A stretch of 6,513 nt of DNA from Thermoplasmata archaeon (GTDB lineage: Archaea > Thermoplasmatota > Thermoplasmata > Thermoplasmatales > Thermoplasmataceae). Position 1 is the first letter of the stretch. The number at the start of each line of letters is the position of its first letter. The stretch is from assembly GCA_021827885.1 (NCBI GenBank), contig JAKAUD010000081.1, positions 1-6,513 on the forward strand. The letters run 5' to 3'. The notes below the pieces were generated by a model that did no database searches, was not told the origin of the DNA, and saw only the letters and a list, made by a program, of their open reading frames with translations. Positions 1 through 6,513 of this stretch are shown here, in pieces. Both the position numbers and the translations under genes were made by a program.

Positions 1-561
1 GGGACAAATTGAGTTGACTCTTATATGGTAAGCTGCTAATTCCAAAGCCATTGTTTTTGAAAGGAGTATTATTCCAGCTTTTGCAGCGTTATAGTGTGCT
101 AGACCCGGTTCGGCCAATATTCCATTAGTCGAAGATATATTGACAATAGCTCCTCCTGTCGATTTCATGATTCTTACGACCTCCTTAGATACAAGAAATG
201 TTCCTGTCAAATCAACTGAAATAATCCTATTCCAAGATTCTAGAGACATATTCTCCATCATTTCAAATTTTGAAATGCCCGCATTATTTACCAATACATC
301 TATTTGTGGTTCATTGAAAATATTTAACGAACTGTTTACCAGATTTCTTACCTCCTCCTCATCGGAGACGTCTGCCTTAAGAAAATGAATTTTTCCTAAT
401 TTTGATAGTTCCCTTTCTGTCTGTTTTCCAAGTTCTTCATTTACATCGCAGAAGACTACGTTACCCCCTTCTTCAAGAAACCTTTTAACTATTGACTTAC
501 CGATCCCCCTTGCTCCCCCAGTGACAAGGCAATTCTTACCCTCTAGAATTTTCAATCTCAT
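1..561 (-). CDS. Short-chain dehydrogenase/reductase (SDR), 3' end outside the window
   Basis: NAD(P)-dependent oxidoreductase of the classical SDR family, presumably cytosolic, acting on a hydroxyl or keto group of an unknown substrate. The 187 visible residues show a complete Rossmann half: the dinucleotide loop TGGARGIG at residues 14-21, an Asp at 39 ending the second beta strand (the usual sign of NAD rather than NADP preference), NNAG at 92-95, the catalytic Ser at 144, and Tyr157 with Lys161 in YNAAK. The fourth tetrad residue, normally Asn in a VNLTG-type motif, is Asp117 here (VDLTGTF), a known variant. The family is usually about 250 residues, so roughly 60 C-terminal residues, including the substrate loop, lie beyond position 1. 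The ATG at 561 fits the family N-terminus and sits 27 nt below a TATA-like box. Thermoplasma has sugar-oxidising SDRs, so a sugar dehydrogenase is one possibility, but the substrate cannot be read from this part. Confidence 0.93.
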   Translation of the reverse strand, partial: MRLKILEGKNCLVTGGARGIGKSIVKRFLEEGGNVVFCDVNEELGKQTERELSKLGKIHFLKADVSDEEEVRNLVNSSLNIFNEPQIDVLVNNAGISKFEMMENMSLESWNRIISVDLTGTFLVSKEVVRIMKSTGGAIVNISSTNGILAEPGLAHYNAAKAGIILLSKTMALELAAYHIRVNSICP

Positions 562-584
562 AGTGTTCTATTATCAATTCGATG

Positions 585-592
585 ATTTAATT
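585..592 (-). promoter_or_regulatory. TATA-like box of the SDR gene
   Basis: On the minus strand the sequence AATTAAAT is centred about 27 nt upstream of the SDR ATG. In archaea transcription starts about 25 nt after the box centre, so the transcript would be leaderless or nearly so. No purine-rich ribosome binding site lies directly before the ATG, which agrees with this. The surrounding gap (562-675) holds nothing else recognisable. The call rests on spacing and base composition only. Confidence 0.4.
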
Positions 593-675
593 GTTCTCAA
601 CTAAAGTCAAGCCTCCTGCCTAAACATTTCTCGTAAAACATGGCTCTATCCTTCTTCACGACAACCTTACAAATC

Positions 676-2084
676 TCAAATCCACAAAATTTTTGATAAA
701 ATCATTTTAAAAACCTTAACCCCCTTAGATTCAGGGAATATGGTAAGGCCCAGTGCATTTATTATGTTCTCCACCTTCATAGGTATGTCCAGGAATCCTG
801 TTGGTCCGTCCGCATAATTCATCGGATAGATCCTTGATAGCTTCCAGCGGTACCTCGTTTGCCAACGGCGTCCTGACAAGATTCTTCGACCGTATCAGAC
901 CCAGGATCTTGTAGTACTGGTAGAGGGAGAGGAACGTTACTAGGAAGTAACCCCATACTGGCTAATCATCCTGAAGTTACTTCTTGTCCTCCTCTAGTTA
1001 GTTCTTCATTGTATCGAACGACGCCTTGATATTGTCTCGATCCTTGTACATGTCGTATAAAATTTCACCGTTCATGTCAATACTGAAGAGTATTGAGACC
1101 TTTCCCAGCCTTGCTGTATCGTACTTCTTGATCTACCTGTTACTCAAGAATACTATTAGATTTGACTTTTCCTCTCTCCTCAGCTTCATGTCCTCGTACA
1201 GGTATAGAAACACCTTTTTATTGTCTCAGATGGATGTGATATTCCCAACCTTCTCCATCGTATCCACCTTGTAATAGCGCATATTTTTCTCCCTCTATTG
1301 TATGTAAGCACGTGCTCAAGAGGAATGGAATGGAATCTATGGCTTTCGGCACCCTACTGAGCAGTTGTATCAAGTCTATGTCATCTGCTGTGAAATATTC
1401 AACTTTGCTGAATGAGAAAAACCACCTATCCAGGAGGAAGATGCCCTTTAGGATATCAAACTCCTCCAGGAAATGATTGAGTGACTTCACATTCCTGCCT
1501 GAACCTGAAAGCGGCTTTAATACAGACGGAATGAAATCATTGGGGGAAATGCCATTGCGAAGTTTATCTGCATGAAATTTACACGATGCTTGTAGTACCC
1601 CCCTCTGCAAGGAACTCATTATCACCTCTTGAGAAGATGCTTAAAGGGTCAAATAGAAGGGGTACCCATTCTTCGTCAGTCCCATGAAGAATCTATTCTG
1701 GGATCGTCAGTCCTTCCCTATGTATCTAATAGTGGAGGAGAAGGTGGACAGTAACTGGGACGAATCAATAGCCATATTGAGATAGAAATTCTCCAGTACT
1801 GCATTCATTTACTTGAATGGAGCATGCCTTATGGTATGGAGTACGCACATTGCAAAAATCTAAATCTACATTTAAGGGAAGTGTATCTTAAGATCTCTAT
1901 CATTACTGTGGAGAGGTCGTTGAGCAAGTTTGTATTCCCATACTCGAAAATTGATCTCGTTTCTGAGATCCTCCTGGCGGCCCTCACTATCCCTGATGCG
2001 TTTATCTTCCCTGCTCTCTTCTTCATGGGGACAGTAGATGCTTGATACTTTGCTGATGGAATGGTTGTTCTCCACATTCTTCAC
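676..2084 (-). pseudogene. Decayed IS4/IS1634-type DDE transposase
   Basis: This is the remnant of an insertion-sequence transposase that cut and pasted its element through an RNase H-fold DDE domain. No single frame is open, but conceptual translation across frames gives the family pattern in order: an N-terminal part with RISETRSIFEYGNTNLLNDL (about 1970-1910), then FYLNMAIDSS and STIRYIGKD (about 1780-1710), LLFDPLSIFSRGDNEFLAEG (about 1660-1600), YYKHRVNFMQINFA (about 1595-1550), LKGIFLLDRWFFS (about 1450-1410, normally DRGFFS), NKKVFLYLYEDMK (about 1220-1180), and the C-terminal GYFLVTFLSLYQYYKILGL (about 955-900) followed by IPMKVENIINALGL. At least six stops interrupt these segments and the frame changes about six times. 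The longest open piece is 1218-1625. Both ends are approximate: the GTG at 2084 and the stop at 676 are the outermost plausible limits. No trustworthy terminal repeats or target duplication are visible. The element is dead and old. Confidence 0.85.
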
Positions 2085-2093
2085 TTCAACAGG

Positions 2094-2210
2094 TCAATAT
2101 CTTGACCTAGCTTCATCAACTATCTTCCTCATCCGTTCTTCCATGAATATTATCAAATGAGTAATATTGTTATTGAACTCTTTTATGACTGTGTCTGGTA
2201 AAACAGCCAT
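2094..2210 (-). CDS. Short open frame of unknown function (doubtful)
   Basis: A 38-codon frame starts at the ATG at 2210 and ends in TGA at 2096-2094. The same frame stays open further upstream to about 2275, with possible TTG (2264) and GTG (2261) starts that would give 55-56 residues. The C-terminal half is charged and probably helical (EERMRKIVDEARSRY), preceded by a hydrophobic patch (THLIIFM). I do not recognise it. It sits between the end of the enolase gene and the dead transposase. It has no clear TATA box or ribosome binding site, so it may be the surviving edge of a host gene broken by the insertion, part of the element, or chance. Confidence 0.22.
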   Translation of the reverse strand: MAVLPDTVIKEFNNNITHLIIFMEERMRKIVDEARSRY

Positions 2211-2282
2211 TACATCATAATGCCCAGCATACACAAGTTTTGCTGGAATGTTACAAATCACCAAAAATTTGAGGAGTTAAGG

Positions 2283-2301
2283 TTAAAAAATGGAAAATAG
2301 G
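2283..2301 (-). terminator. T-rich archaeal-type terminator after enolase
   Basis: About 12 nt beyond the enolase stop the transcribed strand reads TATTTTCCATTTTTTAACC, two runs of T without a hairpin. Archaeal RNA polymerase commonly terminates on such runs. Position and base composition are the only support. Confidence 0.45.
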
Positions 2302-2312
2302 TTACTGTATCA

Positions 2313-3611
2313 TCATTCGTGACTAAATTCGATCTCAGAGATATTATTGTTAGCTAATACTTCTTCGATTCTAAGCAATTGATTATATTTAGAAAGTCTC
2401 TCGGACCTTGTATTTGCTCCTATTTTTATCTGTCCAGCGTTTGTTCCAACCGCAAAGTCTGCAATATAGTTATCTTCAGTGTCTCCCGACCTAGCAGAAA
2501 CTATTGTTTTAAAATTATTTTTAAACGCAATTTTCATAGTTTCTATTGTTTCTGTAATTGTTCCAACCTGATTCGGTTTTATTAGGATTGCATTTGCACA
2601 TTTTAAGTCGATTCCCTTCAGTAGAAGCGTTCTAGCAGTAACAAAAAGATCGTCTCCAATAATCTGCACTTTATTGCCAAGTCTTCTTGTGAGATTCACC
2701 CACCCGTCCCAGTCATCTTCAGATAGACCGTCTTCTATTGACAAAATTGGATACCTTTCGACCCACTTTTCCAGCATAGAGATCATTTCGTCCGTTGAAA
2801 GATGCTTGTCATCTATACCTAGATTATATTTTCCGCCGCTAAACAATTGAGAAGCTGCAACATCCAAACCTATTCCTCCATCTGTTCCCGGTTTAATGCC
2901 CGCTTCCTCCATGGCATCTACAAGTATTGATATGGCTTGTTCATTAGAATGTAAATGAGGTGCAATTCCACCTTCGTCACTGACAAGAACATTTTCGAAG
3001 CCATATTTCTTTAAAATTTTTGCCGTTTGCGCGCGTATGGAAAATACATCTGTCATTGCATCTGAATAGGTTCTAGCTCGTATTGGTATAAAAGCGAAAT
3101 CCTGAACATCCAAATTCCATCCACCGTGTAGTCCACCTCCTATGATCTGAACTATGGGAAGTGGCATTCTAGCACTTTTTATATCCATCTCAGCCTTTTC
3201 CGCTATATATTCGAACAGTGCCATCCCCCTAGCTTTCGCAGCAGCAACAGATACGGCGCTAGACACAGCTATGATTGTGTTGCCGCCAAGCCTGCCTTTA
3301 TTTTTGGTTCCATCTAGCTCGATCATAACGCCGTCTATCCCTTCTTGATCTTCTACCTCTCTTCCAGTTAGCTCTTTAGATATCAGATCATTAACCAGAT
3401 TTATAGCCTTAAACACGCTCATACCGCCGTACATACTCAGATCATTATCTCTCAATTCAACAGATTCCAGTTTACCTCTGGACGCACCTGAAGGGGCAAT
3501 TGATCTGCCTATAGTGCCGCCATCCAATGTTACATCAACTTCTATAGTTGGTATCCCCCTTGAGTCAAAGACCTGTCTTGCTCTGATTTTTTTTATTTTT
3601 TGACTAGTCAT
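2313..3611 (-). CDS. Enolase-family protein (phosphopyruvate hydratase or divergent relative)
   Basis: Enolase reversibly dehydrates 2-phosphoglycerate to phosphoenolpyruvate in the cytosol, the step that joins glycolysis and the non-phosphorylative Entner-Doudoroff route to pyruvate formation. The 432-residue product has the normal enolase length and order: N-terminal FDSRG (15-19), mobile loop PSGAS (40-44), HGG (162-164), DEGG (212-215), metal ligands Asp250, Glu293 (SIEDGL) and Asp320 (GDDLFVT), the signature ILIKPNQVGTITET with catalytic Lys345, RSGDTED (374-380) and QIKIG with Lys396. Several near-invariant positions differ: SGAST has Arg45 instead of Thr, the Glu of QEF (yeast Glu168) is Asp171, SHRSGETED reads SARSGDTED (yeast His373 is Ala373), and the Asn of NGG is Gly. 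I chose ATG 3611; a GTG at 3620 would add three residues. The ATG lies inside the last codons of the upstream kinase gene (8-nt overlap), so translation is probably coupled. Enolase activity is likely but not certain. Confidence 0.93.
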   Translation of the reverse strand: MTSQKIKKIRARQVFDSRGIPTIEVDVTLDGGTIGRSIAPSGASRGKLESVELRDNDLSMYGGMSVFKAINLVNDLISKELTGREVEDQEGIDGVMIELDGTKNKGRLGGNTIIAVSSAVSVAAAKARGMALFEYIAEKAEMDIKSARMPLPIVQIIGGGLHGGWNLDVQDFAFIPIRARTYSDAMTDVFSIRAQTAKILKKYGFENVLVSDEGGIAPHLHSNEQAISILVDAMEEAGIKPGTDGGIGLDVAASQLFSGGKYNLGIDDKHLSTDEMISMLEKWVERYPILSIEDGLSEDDWDGWVNLTRRLGNKVQIIGDDLFVTARTLLLKGIDLKCANAILIKPNQVGTITETIETMKIAFKNNFKTIVSARSGDTEDNYIADFAVGTNAGQIKIGANTRSERLSKYNQLLRIEEVLANNNISEIEFSHE

Positions 3612-4608
3612 AGCAACCACTTAAAATATCATTAAACTCTTCGATTGTCTTCATGCTTCCCCTAATTAGTTTTATTCCACATTTTCTTGTTATTTCTTTC
3701 TCTGAATCAGATAGATACTCCACCGGAGATTTGCCATCTACCCTCGCAAGAATAAGTGCCCCCGTAATTTTAGATACATCTGGACTCACATCCTTTTCAC
3801 AGACAATTTCGGAATGGTTGCAGTAAGACTTATAGAACTTCGTTGCAAGATTTTCATAGGACAAACTATCATTTCTAAAGTGAATAGTCTTTAAAAATAA
3901 ATGACTTAGCATAAATGCCACATCGAATGCGGGATTCCCTGCGTGCGCAACTTCCCAATCTAGTACGCATATACTTTTGTCTTTCCTAACTATTACGTTC
4001 TTAGGGCTAAAATCTCCATGAACAAGAACTTTGTCTTGATTGACTAGAATGCTAATAACCTGATCAATATCTTTCTCTAATAACGGATAAGAGGGTTTCA
4101 TTGCCTCAAAGTATGGAGATATTCTAAGTTCAAGAAACAATGTTTTATCACGAAATTCGCCTAACCATCTATTGTTATAGTATGAGCTATTATGGAGTGA
4201 TGATAGGAATTGCCCCAGTTTTTTCGCAATGGTGTAGTCGATATTTCCATTCATTAAATCAGATTTCCAGTTCTTACCCTCAACATAATCCATGGCAAAT
4301 ATCGGAAACTCATTGTCGTAAAAAACCAGCTTAGGCACATAACCCGGGAATTGCGCTGAAACCATCCCAATTGCTTTGACTTCATTGAAGCTTCGATTTT
4401 CACTAGCAAACCAGTCATATTTCACCTTAAGCTGTGGCAGTGCTCTTTTCACAATGATTGAAGTTCCATCTTCTCTTATGATTCGTATTATATCACTTGA
4501 AACACCACCAGATACTCCTAAAACTTTGAAATGTCCTAGTGGTTCCAGCTTCATCTTTTTTCTAACAAATTCTTCTAGAATTGGGTTGTCTGGTAAGAAT
4601 CCCGGCAT
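3604..4608 (-). CDS. APH-family small-molecule kinase (phosphotransferase)
   Basis: Protein-kinase-like (aminoglycoside phosphotransferase/choline kinase fold) enzyme that transfers phosphate from ATP to a small hydroxylated substrate, probably in the cytosol. In the 334 residues one sees a glycine-rich loop GVSGGVSSD (31-39), the ATP-contacting Lys54 in IIVKRA, a likely alpha-C Glu at 76, the hinge region FAMDYVEGKNW (104-114), the catalytic loop HGDFSPKN with Asp199 and Asn204, the metal-binding DWE at 217-219, and NPAFD ending at Asp229. A C-terminal ARVDGKSPVEYL (288-299) looks like a subgroup motif. No signal peptide or membrane segment is evident. The ATG at 4608 is well fixed: an in-frame TAG lies five codons upstream and a TATA-like box sits 27 nt away. 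It is the first gene of a two-gene unit with the enolase-like gene, which starts before this one ends. The family covers many substrates (aminoglycosides, choline, methylthioribose, homoserine, sugars), so the substrate is unknown. Antibiotic resistance is unlikely in this metabolic context. Confidence 0.9.
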   Translation of the reverse strand: MPGFLPDNPILEEFVRKKMKLEPLGHFKVLGVSGGVSSDIIRIIREDGTSIIVKRALPQLKVKYDWFASENRSFNEVKAIGMVSAQFPGYVPKLVFYDNEFPIFAMDYVEGKNWKSDLMNGNIDYTIAKKLGQFLSSLHNSSYYNNRWLGEFRDKTLFLELRISPYFEAMKPSYPLLEKDIDQVISILVNQDKVLVHGDFSPKNVIVRKDKSICVLDWEVAHAGNPAFDVAFMLSHLFLKTIHFRNDSLSYENLATKFYKSYCNHSEIVCEKDVSPDVSKITGALILARVDGKSPVEYLSDSEKEITRKCGIKLIRGSMKTIEEFNDILSGCYD

Positions 4609-4630
4609 CTTTCGAATTATCTAGTGCAAA

Positions 4631-4638
4631 GATTTATC
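4631..4638 (-). promoter_or_regulatory. TATA-like box of the kinase-enolase unit
   Basis: The minus strand reads GATAAATC centred about 27 nt upstream of the kinase ATG, with purines (AAAG) just before it, as in a BRE plus TATA arrangement. The spacing predicts a leaderless or very short-leader transcript covering both genes. It matches the spacing at the SDR gene. Confidence 0.45.
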
Positions 4639-5177
4639 CTTTGCGATGAAATTCTTCCCAATCTCATTTGCCAATCTATGGGGTACTTAAACTTAAAGCT
4701 TACCAACGGAAGAGGCATATAGTGGTGCCCGTGCGTCAGGAAAGCACTTCATCAATGGAGGGGAAAGGTCATCCAAGATAGATTATACAAATTGTGAATT
4801 CTATATCCAGAGGTATTCCTTAGACATGATGAGGGCCATTCACGACATTTTTATCCACATATAACCCTTTCATATTCGAATCAAAATTTAACAGACGATT
4901 GTTTTAGTTCAGAATGCAATGTTTTCTATTAACTTTGACTGACTTTTCCTGTTCCATTTTACTAGATGCGGTTTATTTAGGTAAATAGAGTAAAGAATAT
5001 CTTTATCAGCAAATTGAAACTCTACAAAAATCTAGGAACTATTGAAATTAACAATCTTTGAGGGTTACCAATAACTTATAAATTTTCTACGAATTGCATC
5101 TTTGTCTGTGTGAGGTATTAGAAAATACCGTTACGGCACTATTTGTCCATTATTTCTTGCGTATTTCCCTCTAATTT
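4639..5177. other. Gene-free stretch, no supported feature except a small hairpin
   Basis: About 540 nt between the kinase promoter and the IS5-type remnant. The part from about 4860 to 5110 is strongly A+T-rich, with stops in all frames. The longest open run is a 55-codon plus-strand stretch at 4697-4861 without a usable early start codon, and no family pattern was recognised in it. A fragment of a further decayed element or gene is possible around 4690-4860, but I see nothing that supports one. Confidence 0.5.
5114..5129. repeat. Perfect 6-bp hairpin after the IS5-type remnant
   Basis: GGTATT and AATACC are perfect inverted copies around a 4-nt AGAA loop. The hairpin lies about 50 nt beyond the stop of the decayed transposase, on its downstream side, so it may be a relic of the element's end or a small terminator. 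A hairpin of this size can also arise by chance in A+T-rich DNA. Confidence 0.35.
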
Positions 5178-6223
5178 TCAGCTGATTGCGATAGCTGTAG
5201 CTACCTTACCCCTCCTTGTCAGCGACAGCAAATTGAAAAGATTTTGTCCAAGGGACACGAACATTGCCTTGACCTTCCCATTCGGAGCAGTTGTCACATA
5301 AGTATGACCCCCATGGAAGGTCCTCTTCATAACGGAATAGGGTTTTTCTCCTCTAAGACCTCTTTCTAGTAATCCTGAGATTCTTCATTATGGATCATAT
5401 GGGTATCTTGTGCCTTCGTACAGTTCTTTCTATCGTAGCATCAATATCTTTTCCCCCTACTGAAAAATATCCCCTGTCTTTGTTTGTAAATATTCCGGGA
5501 AATGTGGGATCTTTCTGAGAGTAGTGGACGGATGCTGTGGTGACGGCATAGTTTACTATCACGTCACCCTCCACTCTCTGGATTGTTTGCAGCTTGTAAC
5601 AGAAGTATTGCATGCTTTTTCGTCCAAGTTCCGTCCTTAAATATTCTTGTCAACGAATGCCTCCTTTAGTCTAACGAATCGAGCTACAATTCATCCTTTG
5701 TATTCTTTTCAGTGTCAGGATATTCATTCCCACTTCTGACAGCACTGCGTATCTACCATATCGAGCTTCTCCTTCCTCTTGTGGCCAAGATTGAAAGTAA
5801 CAAGTGTTGCGCCTTGGATCGTTCCATTCCTGGTCGTTGTCCCCTTCTCTTTAAACTAATTCCACACCTCCTTTCATAGCCTCTTGTCCTTACCGGCCAT
5901 TGACAGCTTCTCCCTGAATAACCATATGTTGTTATGGTCAAGTACCTTTTCAGGGTAATCAAGGAAGTTGATGGACCTTACGCTGTCACATATCTCCATG
6001 GATTCGTCAACTAGGTTGTAGATGCTCTGGAGAAAAAGAGTCTTAACTGTCAGTATCTGATCGTAGTTCTGTCTTCCCGCCTGTTAGATACCGTTGGTGG
6101 ATAGGTCTCTCAACAGGAGTCTTAGACTCTCCCAATCTATTATCCTCTTTGTTTCACCTAGCCTGTACCACGGTTCTTGAACTGCTCACATCTCTCCCTA
6201 AGTCCATAATTAACCATATCCAT
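5178..6223 (-). pseudogene. Decayed IS5-type DDE transposase
   Basis: Second dead insertion sequence, from a different family than the one at 676-2084. Read across frames from the ATG at 6223, it shows the DUF772-like N-terminal part (RIIDWESLRLLLRDL, then TLFLQSIYNLVDESMEICDS at about 6040-5980, and NNIWLFREKL), GTIQGATL (about 5825-5800), KDGTWTKKH, NYAVTTASVHYSQ (about 5550-5515), the second catalytic region NKDRGYFS (about 5485-5460), RRHKIPI, and the catalytic-Glu region GEKPYSVMKRTFHGGH (about 5350-5300), ending in NLFNLLSLTRRGKVA and a TGA at 5180-5178. The first catalytic Asp, normally in GTIQDAT, is Gly. At least six in-frame stops and three or more frameshifts interrupt it. The largest open pieces are 5395-5613 and the C-terminal run. 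The element cannot make an active transposase. Confidence 0.87.
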
Positions 6224-6235
6224 GGTGAATTACAT

Positions 6236-6265
6236 TGGTCACGTAAAAAGGGATTATTGTGACCA
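6236..6265. promoter_or_regulatory. 7-bp inverted repeat between the IS remnant and the BadF-type gene
   Basis: TGGTCAC (6236-6242) and GTGACCA (6259-6265) are perfect inverted copies separated by 16 nt. The pair begins about 12 nt outside the transposase start and ends about 95 nt before the BadF-type start codon. It could be an operator for a dimeric regulator or a relic of the insertion-sequence end. Nothing in the window decides between these. Confidence 0.3.
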
Positions 6266-6322
6266 GATATGGTAACATATGGGAGGTTTTGGAAATCCTC
6301 CTCTATAATTCGGTTAAGCTAA

Positions 6323-6332
6323 GGTTAAAAAG
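6323..6332 (+). promoter_or_regulatory. TATA-like box of the BadF-type gene
   Basis: GGTTAAAAAG is centred about 33 nt upstream of the ATG at 6361, which predicts a leader of only a few nucleotides. A second A+T-rich candidate, TATAATT at 6304-6310, lies further out. There is no clear Shine-Dalgarno before the ATG. Confidence 0.4.
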
Positions 6333-6360
6333 TCAGAGATGATTATCTAGTCTGATTCGG

Positions 6361-6513
6361 ATGATTTTGGCTGTCGACGGTGGGGCGACAAAAACATTGG
6401 CACTTGTGATGGATGAAGATGGATCAATCGTGAAGGGTTTGGGGATTGCAGGTCCCTCCAATTTCACATCAGTCACTAAACGTGAGATAATTTCAAATCT
6501 TAACAAAGCCATA
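6361..6513 (+). CDS. BadF/BadG/BcrA/BcrD-type ATPase, probable sugar or amino-sugar kinase, 5' part only
   Basis: The first 51 residues of a protein of the ASKHA (actin/hexokinase/Hsp70) fold. It begins with a beta strand running into DGGATKT (residues 6-12), the phosphate-1 loop that holds the ATP phosphates, then a second strand (LALVMDEDGSIV) and GPSN at 31-34, the pattern typical of BadF-type kinases of N-acetylglucosamine, glucosamine or related sugars. The ATG lies only five codons before the conserved Asp, the usual distance, so the start is secure. The remaining 250 or so residues lie beyond the right edge. It is transcribed away from the kinase-enolase unit, with its own TATA-like box. 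The N-terminal part does not settle the substrate; amino-sugar, hexose or 2-keto-3-deoxygluconate are all conceivable. Confidence 0.88.
   Translation, partial: MILAVDGGATKTLALVMDEDGSIVKGLGIAGPSNFTSVTKREIISNLNKAI

Noticed and set aside
1218..1625. A 135-codon minus-strand frame as a separate gene
   Set aside because: It contains the DRWFFS block of the transposase, and its two neighbouring blocks continue in other frames. It is one open piece of the pseudogene.
676..2084. Programmed frameshifting or stop-codon recoding to make the IS1634-type transposase
   Set aside because: There are too many changes: about six frame switches and at least six stops of all three kinds (TGA, TAA, TAG), scattered with no slippery site. 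Decay explains this far better.
712..2284. The 9-bp inverted pair AACCTTAAC/GTTAAGGTT as terminal inverted repeats of the IS1634-type element
   Set aside because: The left copy falls within the transposase C-terminal coding part, and no matching extension or target duplication flanks the pair. It is kept only as a weak observation.
3604..4608. Aminoglycoside resistance gene
   Set aside because: The fold is shared, but the gene is in one unit with an enolase-family gene and no resistance-type context is present. A metabolic kinase is more likely.
2379..4624. Plus-strand open frames opposite the enolase and kinase genes
   Set aside because: They are antisense shadows: short, with no family pattern, and lying fully within well-supported minus-strand genes.
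4697..4861. A 55-codon plus-strand open stretch upstream of the kinase, pointing away from it
   Set aside because: It has no start codon until near its end, no recognisable motif and no promoter-like signal. A run of this length is expected by chance.
5395..5613. A 72-codon minus-strand frame as a separate small protein
   Set aside because: It is the NYAVTTASVH to NKDRGYFS part of the IS5-type transposase, and the family pattern continues on both sides in other frames.

Overview
This window looks archaeal, probably from a thermoacidophilic euryarchaeon of the Thermoplasmatales kind, although the organism cannot be fixed from the sequence alone. The pointers are TATA-like boxes about 27 nt upstream of start codons with almost no leader and no strong Shine-Dalgarno, heavy use of AGA/AGG and ATA codons, a T-rich run rather than a hairpin after the enolase gene, and transposase remnants that resemble those of Thermoplasma/Ferroplasma-type genomes as I remember them.

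Layout, left to right. (1) 1-561, minus strand: the N-terminal 187 residues of an NAD-type short-chain dehydrogenase/reductase, running off the left edge. (2) About 676-2084, minus: a badly decayed DDE transposase of the IS4/IS1634 type, with at least six in-frame stops and several frameshifts. (3) 2094-2264, minus: a short open stretch of unknown nature. (4) 2313-4608, minus: the intact core, an APH-fold phosphotransferase whose 3' end overlaps the start of an enolase-family gene by 8 nt, with a promoter just upstream of the kinase. (5) 4624-5177: about 550 nt with no convincing gene. (6) 5178-6223, minus: a second, unrelated decayed transposase, of the IS5 type. (7) 6361 to the right edge, plus: the first 51 residues of a BadF/BadG-type sugar kinase-like ATPase with its own promoter.

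Functionally, the kinase and enolase-like genes form one co-transcribed, probably translationally coupled unit. The enolase-like protein keeps the three metal ligands and the catalytic lysine of enolase, but carries substitutions at positions that are otherwise nearly invariant (yeast Glu168 to Asp, yeast His373 to Ala, and the Thr of the SGAST loop to Arg). It is either a divergent lineage-specific enolase or a relative adapted to another phospho-hydroxy-acid. The neighbouring small-molecule kinase makes a two-step route attractive: phosphorylation, then dehydration. That is inference. The SDR and the BadF-type kinase on either side would also fit carbohydrate or sugar-acid metabolism, but they are separated from the core by the dead insertion sequences.

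I found no RNA gene, CRISPR array or intact mobile element. The most interesting item is the kinase-enolase pair; the rest is an ordinary archaeal locus scarred by two old insertions.
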